This document shows positions 43,929 to 54,400 of a stretch of 64,000 bases of DNA, piece after piece. The notes below the pieces were generated by a model, which worked only from the letters and a program-made list of their open reading frames with translations, had not been told where the DNA came from and did not search any database. Made by a program: the position numbers and the translations under genes. Every line of letters begins with the position of its first letter. Position 1 is the stretch's first letter. Source of the stretch: JABDMH01 sp965223025 (GTDB lineage Bacteria; Bacteroidota; Bacteroidia; Chitinophagales; Saprospiraceae); contig CBDCVP010000023.1 of assembly GCA_965223025.1 (NCBI GenBank), positions 2,108,001 through 2,172,000 of the forward strand. Reading direction: 5' to 3'.

Positions 43929-45395
43929 ATGAAGCGTTTATTATTAATAATTGCAGCGAGCGTCACATTCTTGCCCTCTTGCACAGACTTTCTTGACGAG
44001 CAGGTATTTACTGAGTATGCACCTGATCAATTTCTTAGTTCCGAAGCGGGCATTAATGCAGTGTTAACCGCTACCTATCGGCAATCACGGCCGCTCTACC
44101 GAGAGACCTGGTTTTCGTTTGCTGGATGGACCACAGATTTGCAGCTCGAGCGCGGAGGGGGATATGCTGCTCCTGCTGCTACTTTTGCAAATTTTCAATG
44201 GAATGCAAGCAACGGATTCTTTAGGAATAATTGGAGGGAACTTTATGAAGCCATTCGTAATGCTAATTCTTTACTGGATAACATAGATGATGTGACTTCG
44301 ATTTCTGCAGAGAAAATTTCCTCGCTGAAAGCCGAGGCCCTATTTCTTAGAGCTTTTAATTATAGTGTACTTTATGATTTCTTTGGGGCAGTGCCATTGG
44401 TAAAATCAGCTAGTGATTTAGATCTGGAGATTACCCGTGCCAGTGACGATGAAACAAGATCTTTTATCGAATCTGAATTTCAAGCTGCGGCAGCTAGTCT
44501 TCCAGTGGATGCATCAATCTCTGGTAAGGCCACCAAGGGTTCGGCACTCGGATTGTTGAGCCGACTTCTCCTCAACACGAAGCAATGGCAAAAATGTGCC
44601 GACGTCTGCCAAGAGATCATTTCCTTGGGAAAATATAAGCTTATCACACCAGTAGAAACGATATTCTCTGTCGACAATGAAGGCAATGATGAGTTGATGT
44701 TTGTCTTTGAGTCAATAAATACTGGTCCGGGTTGGAACTACACCCCACATGCTTATCCAGTAGGCTATCCAACCGGCCAGGTAAACTATGGTGCCCAATT
44801 TCAACTATGGAGGTGGTTTGTACAATCCTTCCATCCCGATGATCGTCGAGCACTGGACTACGATCCGGAAAATGGAAAATTTGGATGGATTTTGAAAAAG
44901 TACGTCAATAAGGGAGGAAATGTGGTTGACCTATTGAATGATGAAATTACGCCTGGTATTGAGAAAAAATATCCCCGCAGTTTTAAATTTACCCCGGATC
45001 CTAATGCCTTGGCGCAAAATCATGGCAACGATATGCCTATCATTCGATATGCAGAGGTCATTATGTCTCGTGCCGAGGCACTTAATGAACTCAATGGCCC
45101 CAACCAAGAATCCATCAATCTGCTGAATATGTTGAGGGATCGAGCAGGAGTGCCACCTTACAACTTGGGTGAATTTGAAAGTAAGGAAGCCCTTCGGGAC
45201 CAAATTCTTATAGAACGTGGGTGGGAGTTCTTCACTGAGGGACTGCGGCGCCAAGATTTGATCAGGCATGGCAAGTTTATTTCCTCAGCTCAGGACCGTG
45301 GAAAAATGTTAGCGCAGCCGCACCATGTACTCTTTCCAATTCCACAACAAGAGATTGATGCAAATCCAGCATTGACCCAAAATCCTGGTTATTAA
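43929..45395 (+). CDS. SusD/RagB-type surface substrate-binding lipoprotein
   Basis: A 488-residue lipoprotein with lipobox LPSC (Cys near residue 18), which caps the SusC transporter encoded just upstream. Typical features are CTDFLDEQVFTEYAPDQF at the N-terminus, LYEAIRNANSLLDNID, EALFLRAFNYSVLYDFFGAVPLV (TPR-like helices) and RYAEVIMSRAEALNEL, and the end PIPQQEIDANPALTQNPGY. All are standard for SusD. No glycoside hydrolase, peptidase or regulator is linked, so the substrate is unknown. It converges with nth. Confidence 0.96.
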   Translation: MKRLLLIIAASVTFLPSCTDFLDEQVFTEYAPDQFLSSEAGINAVLTATYRQSRPLYRETWFSFAGWTTDLQLERGGGYAAPAATFANFQWNASNGFFRNNWRELYEAIRNANSLLDNIDDVTSISAEKISSLKAEALFLRAFNYSVLYDFFGAVPLVKSASDLDLEITRASDDETRSFIESEFQAAAASLPVDASISGKATKGSALGLLSRLLLNTKQWQKCADVCQEIISLGKYKLITPVETIFSVDNEGNDELMFVFESINTGPGWNYTPHAYPVGYPTGQVNYGAQFQLWRWFVQSFHPDDRRALDYDPENGKFGWILKKYVNKGGNVVDLLNDEITPGIEKKYPRSFKFTPDPNALAQNHGNDMPIIRYAEVIMSRAEALNELNGPNQESINLLNMLRDRAGVPPYNLGEFESKEALRDQILIERGWEFFTEGLRRQDLIRHGKFISSAQDRGKMLAQPHHVLFPIPQQEIDANPALTQNPGY

Positions 45396-45507
45396 CCAGT
45401 TCATATCCACAAAAATACTGAGGGATGTACTTCTTATGATCATCGATCTCCTAAGAAACGATACAGCTTTTTTCTGATGGTAAGGTGGGTCATGACCAAA
45501 GTTCCGA

Positions 45508-45525
45508 TAGCTTGCAAACAAGCTA
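45508..45525 (+). terminator. Perfect stem-loop between susD and nth
   Basis: TAGCTTG and CAAGCTA form a perfect 7-bp stem with loop CAAA in the spacer between convergent genes. There is no T-run after it, so it is only a candidate bidirectional terminator. Confidence 0.4.
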
Positions 45526-45535
45526 ATAGGTGCTA

Positions 45536-46171
45536 CTATTTAAACATACTTCTGCGTCCAAAGTCTTTGCAGATGGGGCACTCCCCGGGTCGATGGCCAC
45601 GGGCTGGGCAGTAGGTTCTACCAAAATAGATCATTTGCAAATGCAGTTTGTTCCACAGTTCTTTGGGAAAAAGTCGTTTGAGGTCTTTTTCGGTCTGCTT
45701 AACATTCTTGCCGGTGCTCAGCTTCCATCTCCAACTCAGCCGGTGAATGTGTGTATCTACAGGAAATGCAGGTTGACCAAAAGCTTGACTCATCACCACT
45801 GAGGCGGTCTTATGACCCACTGCCGGTAGCGCTTCCAGTGCCTCCATATCTTGAGGCACTTTACCGTCATATCGATCCACTAATATTTGCGATAGACCCA
45901 AAATACCTTTGGACTTCATCGGTGCAAGTCCACAGGGACGAATGATCTCCTTGATCTGTTCGATCGGAACCTTACTCATCTGATGGGGATCATCAGCCAG
46001 TGCAAACAGTGCAGGTGTCGTCTTGTTTACCCGCTCGTCGGTGCATTGCGCCGAAAGCAGCACTGCTATCAGCAAGGTGTAGGGATCTTTATGTGATAGT
46101 GGTATCTTGGGATCGGGAAAATAACGTTCTAACCTTGCTGCGATTTCCCGCGATATTTCGGTCTTTTTCAT
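45536..46171 (-). CDS. nth: Endonuclease III with an atypical Fe-S loop
   Basis: A 211-residue HhH-GPD DNA glycosylase/AP lyase that removes oxidised pyrimidines. The helix-hairpin-helix with catalytic Lys (LPAVGHKTASVVM) and the catalytic Asp (FPVDTHIHRLSW) are present. The C-terminal cluster region is unusual: instead of the classical C-x6-C-x2-C-x5-C it reads CPARGHRPGECPIC, giving C-x9-C-x2-C with no fourth Cys after it. Comparable loops may be general in Bacteroidota; I cannot check. Cluster binding is therefore uncertain, but the catalytic core looks complete. Confidence 0.92.
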   Translation of the reverse strand: MKKTEISREIAARLERYFPDPKIPLSHKDPYTLLIAVLLSAQCTDERVNKTTPALFALADDPHQMSKVPIEQIKEIIRPCGLAPMKSKGILGLSQILVDRYDGKVPQDMEALEALPAVGHKTASVVMSQAFGQPAFPVDTHIHRLSWRWKLSTGKNVKQTEKDLKRLFPKELWNKLHLQMIYFGRTYCPARGHRPGECPICKDFGRRSMFK

Positions 46172-46225
46172 CCTGTCATCGGTTCTTCAGCAAAGAATTG
46201 TTTTTTGCGACTATTTCTGATAAAT

Positions 46226-47251
46226 TCAGAGCTTGGAAAGAAATACCATAGTGTCTACTCCATCGGCATACTGGTCAAGTGAGGGCTTATGAGCTGCACC
46301 AAACGGTACCGAATCTGTACCCTCAATCCGACGACCACTGACCACACATTGGATTTTCTGCCCATGCGCTTCGAGCTGATCTCGCAGATGGTCTGGATCC
46401 CGATAGAAGGAATAGTGTAGGGTGCCAATCCTAGAGGAAATCGAGTCCTCCTCCAAGAGAATCAAACATTGATTACTTAGATGCTCTTTTCGATTGACCA
46501 CAAAGGTCGCTAGGTTAAAATCGAAGTTGTTTCGATACTTGTTGTTCTGCATCAGAGATTGAAACCGATCAAAGTGATCTAGTAGTAGATTGAATTGGTA
46601 TCCGACGGGAACATATATTTTCGAAACACTGCGACAACCTAGACCGTAGTAGTCGAAGACATCTCTTCCGAGTGCCTCTATTTGATCGGTATTTTCATCA
46701 CCATTTAGCACCGCGACCGCATGCCTGTTTCTTCTAATGATGTGGGGATATTTACCAAAGTATTTCTCAAAGTAAGCGGCAGACTGATCACTTCCTGTAG
46801 TGATCACAGCATCAAAATCCACCAATTTGTCCACCCACTGCAATGGTATGTGGATATTGGCATCTATCTGTGCCAGTTCTTTAAACAAAAATGGCAGGAG
46901 CACATCGTCCCGCTCAGAAAGCTTGATAATCCCTTCATGGCCAGCCGTCAAAATGCAGATGATATCGTGGAACCCAACCATGGGTATATTCCCAGCCAAT
47001 ACTGCCCCGATTCGCTTTTTACCGCGATGTTTGTCATCGAGATAAGCATTCAGCCATTGACGCAACTTCTGTGGATCCAAATACTGCTCGATAATGGCCT
47101 CTAGAGCCTGATGTATATAGTCGGTAGTAAACCATGGGTTCTTGAGAGAAGCATATGCTATAGCGGCCTCCAGTCGTTCACCCCCACCCTTCAGGTGCTC
47201 ACCCAGCTGTCCCAAAATTGCAGACCAATCATATCCTGTGCTGGTCTTCAT
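46226..47251 (-). CDS. LuxC-type acyl-CoA reductase
   Basis: A 341-residue protein of the aldehyde-dehydrogenase-like LuxC family, expected to reduce acyl-CoA (or acyl groups) to aldehyde with NADPH. Visible features are GAVLAGNIPMVGFHDIICIL near residue 90 (read in part), ITTGSDQSAAYFEKYFG, RRNRHAVAVLNGDEN, VFDYYGLGCRSVSKIYVP with the likely catalytic Cys near residue 220, and SVPFGAAHKPSLDQYADGVD at the end. The start at 47251 overlaps the stop of rluD by four bases (47248-47251), so translation is probably coupled. No ferredoxin or serC gene is next to it here. Confidence 0.85.
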   Translation of the reverse strand: MKTSTGYDWSAILGQLGEHLKGGGERLEAAIAYASLKNPWFTTDYIHQALEAIIEQYLDPQKLRQWLNAYLDDKHRGKKRIGAVLAGNIPMVGFHDIICILTAGHEGIIKLSERDDVLLPFLFKELAQIDANIHIPLQWVDKLVDFDAVITTGSDQSAAYFEKYFGKYPHIIRRNRHAVAVLNGDENTDQIEALGRDVFDYYGLGCRSVSKIYVPVGYQFNLLLDHFDRFQSLMQNNKYRNNFDFNLATFVVNRKEHLSNQCLILLEEDSISSRIGTLHYSFYRDPDHLRDQLEAHGQKIQCVVSGRRIEGTDSVPFGAAHKPSLDQYADGVDTMVFLSKL

Positions 47252-48291
47252 GCTGAGGAAGTTCGATTGGCGACATACCGTCTCCATTTATCCAATACAC
47301 TTGAGAAGTGCTCGGGAAGGGGAGCCTCGAAGGTGAGTCTCTCTCCGGTCTTGGGATGATCAAAAGCCAGAGATGCTGCGTGCAATGCCTGATGGGGCAT
47401 GATTCTCAGGCAGTTTTGCACAAACTGCCGATACTTTTGAAAGATTGTACCCTTTACTATTCGATCACCACCGTACTTGGCATCTCCAAATAATGGGTGT
47501 CCCATGCTCTTCATGTGAATCCTAATCTGATGTGTCCGTCCTGTCTCCAACCAGCATTCCACCAGACTGACATAGTACATGGGCTCTATCACTTTGAAGT
47601 GGGTGATGGCGCGTTTACCCATATCCATGTCGACAAATGCTCTTTGCCGAGTCGGATCTTTAGGATCTCGACCGATAAATTGATCAATGATTCCTTGTTC
47701 CGGATCTGGCTGACCCCAAACCAGCGCCTGATACTTCCTCCCTATCGAATGATCAAAAAACTGACGGGCAAGATGGGTCAATGCGACATTGTTTTTGGCC
47801 ACCACCAACAATCCGGAGGTATCTTTATCAATCCGGTGTACCAATCCAGGTCTGTTATCGGGATTCCCTTCCAAACTTGGTAAGTCTGTGTGCCCCAGGT
47901 AATGAAGTAAGCCATTGACCAAGGTACCTGACCAATTTCCCACTCCTGGGTGGACGACAAGTCCCACCGGTTTATTCAAAATCAAGACATGATCGTCCTC
48001 GTGTATAATATCCAATGGAATATCCTCAGGCTCTAACCGACGCTGGCTATCCTCATACCGTGGGTATAGAACGGAGATCTGATCCGCAGGTCTCACTTTA
48101 TAGTTTGGTTTTATGGTTCTGTTGTTCACCTTGATGGATCCATCGATGATACCCTTCTGGATCCTACTCCTCGAGAGCCTAGTGATGCGATCCATTAAGA
48201 ACTTATCAATGCGTAGAGGTGACTGGCCATCATCCACCTGAATGAACTGCTCCTCATAAAGAATTTCTTCATCTGATCTTTTCCCTTCCAT
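47248..48291 (-). CDS. rluD: RluA/RluD family 23S rRNA pseudouridine synthase
   Basis: A 347-residue pseudouridine synthase that isomerises uridines in 23S rRNA. An N-terminal S4 RNA-binding domain (RIDKFLMDRITRLSRSRIQKG) is followed by the catalytic domain with DHVLILNKPVGLVVHPG, LVHRIDKDTSGLLVVAKN holding the catalytic Asp, RKYQALVWGQP and LETGRTHQIRIHMKSMGHP. The ATG at 48291 (MEGKRSDEEI) is used; the longer frame adds a hydrophobic stretch not typical of RluD. The acyl-CoA reductase gene follows with a four-base overlap. Confidence 0.93.
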   Translation of the reverse strand: MEGKRSDEEILYEEQFIQVDDGQSPLRIDKFLMDRITRLSRSRIQKGIIDGSIKVNNRTIKPNYKVRPADQISVLYPRYEDSQRRLEPEDIPLDIIHEDDHVLILNKPVGLVVHPGVGNWSGTLVNGLLHYLGHTDLPSLEGNPDNRPGLVHRIDKDTSGLLVVAKNNVALTHLARQFFDHSIGRKYQALVWGQPDPEQGIIDQFIGRDPKDPTRQRAFVDMDMGKRAITHFKVIEPMYYVSLVECWLETGRTHQIRIHMKSMGHPLFGDAKYGGDRIVKGTIFQKYRQFVQNCLRIMPHQALHAASLAFDHPKTGERLTFEAPLPEHFSSVLDKWRRYVANRTSSA

Positions 48292-48342
48292 CGACAGATG
48301 CCAAAGTATACCTTTTATTTTAGACACCAGCAAAAATGACAA

Positions 48343-48370
48343 GAGCAGAACTCAATTAAGAATTCCGCTC
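48343..48370 (-). terminator. Candidate terminator after the giant T9SS gene
   Basis: An imperfect hairpin with outer stem GAGC/GCTC and inner pairing around an AATTAA loop lies 40-68 bases past the stop of the giant gene. Read on the minus strand it is followed by a T-rich stretch (TTGTCATTTTTG). Confidence 0.45.
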
Positions 48371-48410
48371 TTTGATCATATTCTTCTGACACGAAAATTA
48401 ATCCGACATC

Positions 48411-51400
48411 TTAATTCATCAGGATCATCTTGCGTACTGCAACTTCATCCTTGGTTTCCACCTGATAGTAAAAAACTCCCTTTGCGGCCAGATCAGATCG
48501 CTCCAGCTGCCATTCATGGTAGCCCCGCTCGAAATAGCTGTTTGCAACTTTCACAACTTTTCCTGTCAAATCAAAAATAGTTAGAGTCACGTTGGTCGCC
48601 TGAGGAAGACTAAATCCGATCGATGTCTGCTCACTCCATGGATTTGGCCTGTTCTGCTGCAAAGCAAATTTGTCATGCTCATCGAAGTCGCTGATAAAAT
48701 GGAGCGCGATGTCTGACTCAAGTCCATTCTGGTAATATGCTTCGGCTTCGGTTTTTCTGCTGCTTATAGTCACCACGTCACTGAGTTGCACTTGATCCTT
48801 GCTGATCACTTCAAGATAAAAGAGTACAGCTCTCTCTTTCAGGGTATAAGCTTGACCATGACCATCGTTCCAAGATGCGCTGATCCATCCCTCACTGAGG
48901 TTACTCAAGTTGAAATGGCTTAACCCAACGCCGAGTACATCACCTGGTGTCACTGTATTGACGGTTACCCGGTCAGCATCAAATTCAAACGTACATTGGA
49001 ATCCTTCCACCTCTATAAAATCTTTCGCACTGAAGGCAACAAGATTGCTTCCCAGTTTGAGCTTTACGTCTTCAGCCGTAAATACTAGCGCTTCATTGGA
49101 TCGTCCTGCACTCCTGGCAGGATTATTATCCAGATTGACATCGCCCACTTTTACACCCACAAAATCAGCCTCAATACCTTGTGAATGAGTAACGATCCTG
49201 TAAATCGGCTCATTAGAATCCTCGCTAAAGAATCTCCAACTAGAACTGGAAGGAAGTGATTTGTCCTTGCCCAAAATCAGCTTGCGCAATTGTATCATAT
49301 CCACAGGAGACACATTGCCATCAGCATTGACATCAGCAGCTTGCAACTTGTACCAGGAATCGAGCTTTCGACTGCCCAGTACATGTTTTTGTATATCTAT
49401 GAGATCTCTAGTCGATACACCATTTAGATGGTCCGCATCCTTGGTCGGTTGGATGAAGGCTTCAACACCCGTCAACATGTCCACTTCAAAGGATCCGTTA
49501 GCGTCGGATATTTCTGCCATCATATTCCCAGCCGCATCCTCCACAAAGACATCTACTAGCTCAACCGGATCACCGAGTTCCGTTTCCAGAACACCAGAAA
49601 CCCGAGCTACACTACCCGATCCACCACAGCCCTGCATATTATTTTGAACGATTAGGATCACCTCACAAAAATCCCAACTGCCACTTTCGTCCAGCACATA
49701 CATCCGAACTGTACTCTCACCCACATCGCTGCAACCCAGAGCTAAGCTGGTCTCAGAACTAGCCGGCAGGGCTGCATCACCCTCTCCATTGTCAATCCTA
49801 AACTTGAGATTGCTGTTGCTCCTTCCACATGCAGCTGCACTGCTTACATCAAACTGATCGGCATCTATCTCAGCCATGGCTGTGTCAATGGTACCATCTT
49901 GATCCAGGTCCATCGGTGTCAATTCCACCGTCAGACTAGTCAGGCAAACAGCCGAGGGCTTCTTCGCTGCATTGACGACAAATGGTACATCACAGATGCT
50001 CTCATTTTGGCATTCGTCGGTGACAATAACCTTCAATTTATATAACCCAGTGACCAGTCCAGCCACCTCCACGTCGAACCCGTCCTGGACGGAACTATTG
50101 AGTTCTCCATCAAAAGCCTTGATCTGTTCATTAGTCTTTGTATTGATCACCTGCCAGGAGTAGCGCAATACACCACATTCGTCCTCCACACTGACCATAG
50201 TGTTGAGGTCATAGGTACAGCCGATGGCTTCTACATCGGCGGGAATGTCACTGATGGTACAGACAGGAGGTGTGGTGTCGAGCATGATAATCTTCTGATT
50301 ATATCTCAAAAACTTGCCTTGGTAATCTTTGTTGAACCACCAGTTTTTGTCTGCGGGTTCACCCCCGAGATAACACCAGTCCGCAAAGCACCAGGTCCGG
50401 ATGATCTTATAGCAAGCTGCATCGCCACCTACGATCTTGAAGACCTTATCATAATAGCCGATACCGACCAAACGACAGTCATTGTCAAAGGTATATCGGG
50501 CCTCACCCGTATGTGCCGGACTCACAGCTCCGTCTACATTGCCGCTTCCGTCTTCTTTATAGACGATCCCACAATCATAGACAATGGTATCCCGCGGGAT
50601 CTCAAACATAGGCCCCGAAATCTCACAATCACTGGTCACCCAAATAGTCTGAGTACGGACGATGGTATCAGCCACGTGGCCACTGCCAATGGTACTGCAT
50701 TGTCCCACAAATTTGAAGACCCTCTTGATATATCCATTGCCACAGTGATCTAGATTTACCCAAGGCTTTTCTTCAATGCATACCAGGCCGCAATTGTCTG
50801 CGATCTGGCCATTGTCACGAGGAGACTCCTTGGTGATATACTTAGCAACGTGTGTCTTATAATTTTTCCAGATATATCCCAAGTGATCGTCATATACCAA
50901 GCTATCTTTCTCTACCAATTCTGTGGTACATATCAATTCGTGATGGGTGAACTGGGTCTTCTTCGCTACATTACCATATTGATCCTTCTGCACCTTGTCA
51001 TACCTACCTAATACGTTTTGCAGACCGTCAAAGTCACCCTCTAATGCCAGTTCTACCGCATCCTGGTAGTATGTCTTGTACGTAGCACATGTCACAGTAA
51101 CATCATAAAGGTCACACAGCACCTCGGGAGGTGTCTTGTCTTCCACTGTGACTTTGGTCCAGCATTTACTCCAATTGCACCAATAGTCCATGGCCAACAA
51201 TTCGACCGTCACTTCCTGGCAAGCGTCCTCACAACAGAATGGCACTTCCTCGCTCCAACCTCCACCGATTTGGGGTCCTATGTCACGAATGAATGCACCC
51301 ACCTGCTCATCGCCATCCAGCACCTGATCCAATACCAATTTCAGGTAATCAAATCCATCGTTGACTCCTGTAGATCCATAGCCCGGTTTATGGCAAGCCA

Positions 51401-54400
51401 CCAAGGCAAACAGATCATTGAGCTGACAGCTGTCCAATAATCCATCAAAGTAGTGCTTGTCCACCTCATAAGGATGATCTTTACAATGTAGGGTGGCATA
51501 CTTCATCAAGTCGTAAGCCCATCCGGCTAACAATAGGGAATTGCAGGCAGACTTATCCGTGCAAAGCCACTCCAGCTGTTTGGCGTAGTGAGCTTCTATA
51601 GGATTGATATGTTTGTCTTCTTCAAGTACACTACACCATACAGTATCATGATGCGCAGTAGTGCAGACCGGCGCTATCGAATCACAAAGATCCACACCAC
51701 ATGCCTCATACCAATCGCTCCTCCGTGCCAGCAACAGTACATTGCCGCAATTGTCAAAGGAGCCTTCATCGATGGATTTGGCATGTAGCCAAACGGTAGT
51801 ATCGGCCACCGTGACATTTAAGCCTTTATCGCATATGGCAACCGGTCGAGTCCGGTCGGTGACAAAGATTGTGTCTAGGGCAAAGGTATCATTGTGGCAG
51901 TAATCCAAGGCTTCGTATTGTACTACGTATCCATTAATTCCGAGAGCGTCGTCTTCAATGATTTCACCTAAAGGCAGTTTAAACTGCTCATGGCTCTCCC
52001 AAAGGTCCGTCTCTGCATTGTACTCCATCACCACACTACCATAATTGGCGATGGTGGCTTTGACCATTTTCACACCTACGCACGTATCGGTCACTTGTAC
52101 CGGGGGCACATAGACATGGGCAAAACAATCGTGGCTGTTGGTAGATATGGTCACAATGGTATCAGGCATATGGATGGTTGGCGGTACGGTATCAAAGACC
52201 ATGATCCACTGTACACAAGTATCAAAGGTGCCCAAGCAACCATTCTTGATAAACCATTCCCGTCTGATGGTCGTAGGACAGATGTCGTTAAATGATACAT
52301 CCTTATAGGTGACCAAGATGTCACATATCTTATTCGGCTGAGGCCACAGTGGGATCGTATCCGCAAGCGGAACCCCAGTCTCCAAGGGTGATGGATTTCC
52401 GAATTCATCTTTGAGATAGCCGGTATGGCAATACACACTATCCCTCTCTGGAGGACAAACCAACTCGGAAGGTAAGGACCTAACGGAGATGGTATCCATG
52501 CAGAAAACCTCTCGGTCTTTATCATATACTATACGAAAGGTTCTTTTAATCTGTTTGATAATCTCATCATCGCAGTCACCAAGGAGGATGTCGTAGTCGT
52601 AGATTTCACCCACTATTGTGTCATAGCACCCAACTACCATCCGACAGCTTGGGAAAGTGTCGTATTCCTCAGGATTGCTTACGAAGGGGTGGGTACAATC
52701 AATGGTATCACTTCTCCCCGGTAGTACGGTTGGAACCACCGTACGTAGGGTAACTACTACTGAGTCGCTGGAGTTGCTGCAAGGATCATCTAGCACATTT
52801 AAGTACAAGACTACTTCTCCCGCCACCAGATCTGCACTGTCGGGACAATAAAGCCTGGCGCCGGCAAAGGTATTGTCATCCATGAAGGTTCCACCTCCTA
52901 CCGTGGTCCACACTGCCTGGCTAGCTCCTGATCCATTGGCCACAAAGACTGCTCCAATAGTAGTCAGGTCTACGCACTCTAGTCCACAAACGGTGACGGA
53001 GTCACCTGCATTTACAGTCGATGGCGTCTCACCTTCGAACAGCATGGAGCCCAAAACCTCACATCCACCTGCCGTTGTAAGCTGAGCTTTAAAGTAAATA
53101 GGCACACCCAGTGTAGGCATATACATGGTAGGAGTCGTAATCATCATTGTCCTTGTTGGATCTGTGAAATACATATCACTCCCGGACATAAAATCCAGAC
53201 CGAAGTTGGTGAGTTCAGTAGTGAGATTAAGGGGCGAATCGTCACATACTAACCTTCGGTAGGCTGGCATCACCATATTGTCGGGATCTATCAAACTAAG
53301 GGTAACCTTCGAAATGGCATAGCACATGTCATCTCCGGGAATACTTACCCGTGCATAGACGGTCGAATCAGGGTCACACACATGTATTGGCCCAGTGATC
53401 TCATTCCTCAGACTGTCATTGACCAGATTGGCAAAGACCCGTACCACGTTCATCCCTGATGGATCGGCGCAATCCTCTATCCTACTCAGCGCAAAATCGG
53501 CGCAACCCATGGCACTGGCACATTCGACCAGTAGACAAGAGTCAGCCACAGGACCTAGGAAACCAAAATCAATGCTGTGATCATTGGTGCCGATGGGTCC
53601 GGTACAAAACATCGCCATACTATATCCAGGCAGTGAATCTGCATCTCCGTTGCTATCGAAGGCGGTATCAGCGATGGCTTCCCTTGGTGATGCCAATCCA
53701 GAATAACCCAATGCTGTAAGCTGACTTAAATCGATTCTGATCATATAGCAATGATGGGGCAATACGTTTTCAAATTTGTATTGACCTCCATTCGCAGTAG
53801 TGGTTGTCGCTACCAACTGTCCACTCATTTCCTTATCGTGCAGTGTTAGCTCAATGCCATCGATCCCAAACTCCTCCGGATCTTGTTCACCATTACCGTT
53901 GCCATCACACCAGACATAATTACCTACCTCACCTCCAATGAGTGCGACGGCCATCTCCATATCTCCCAGTCCATTGGCTTTGCCAAATCTATACTGGTCC
54001 ACAAAGAGGTATCGCCGTCTTACAGAGCCATCTCCCGTGTCATAGAAGTGAAGGCCCTGAGTATACACACCCTCATTTTCGAAATTGGAGTTGTTTGTCA
54101 CTACGATGGGATTGAATACTGTATTGGCCACTTCACCACTCCCAGGAAGAATGCCTAGACCACCGGTGAAAATCTCGCCGTGGTGGGCAGAATTGGCTAC
54201 AAAATGATCTTCGTGAAAAAATTCTCCTGCATAACTAGGTCCATCATCCTTGCGAAAGAACTGTCCATCGTCGTTGTTTTGTACTTCTAATCTGAGTATG
54301 CCATGATCATCGAAGGCTTTCAGAAGGTCTCCGGCTCCATAAGATACAATCAATGTCTCATCACCCAGGACCGATGGGTAATTCCTAAATCCCGTCTGAT

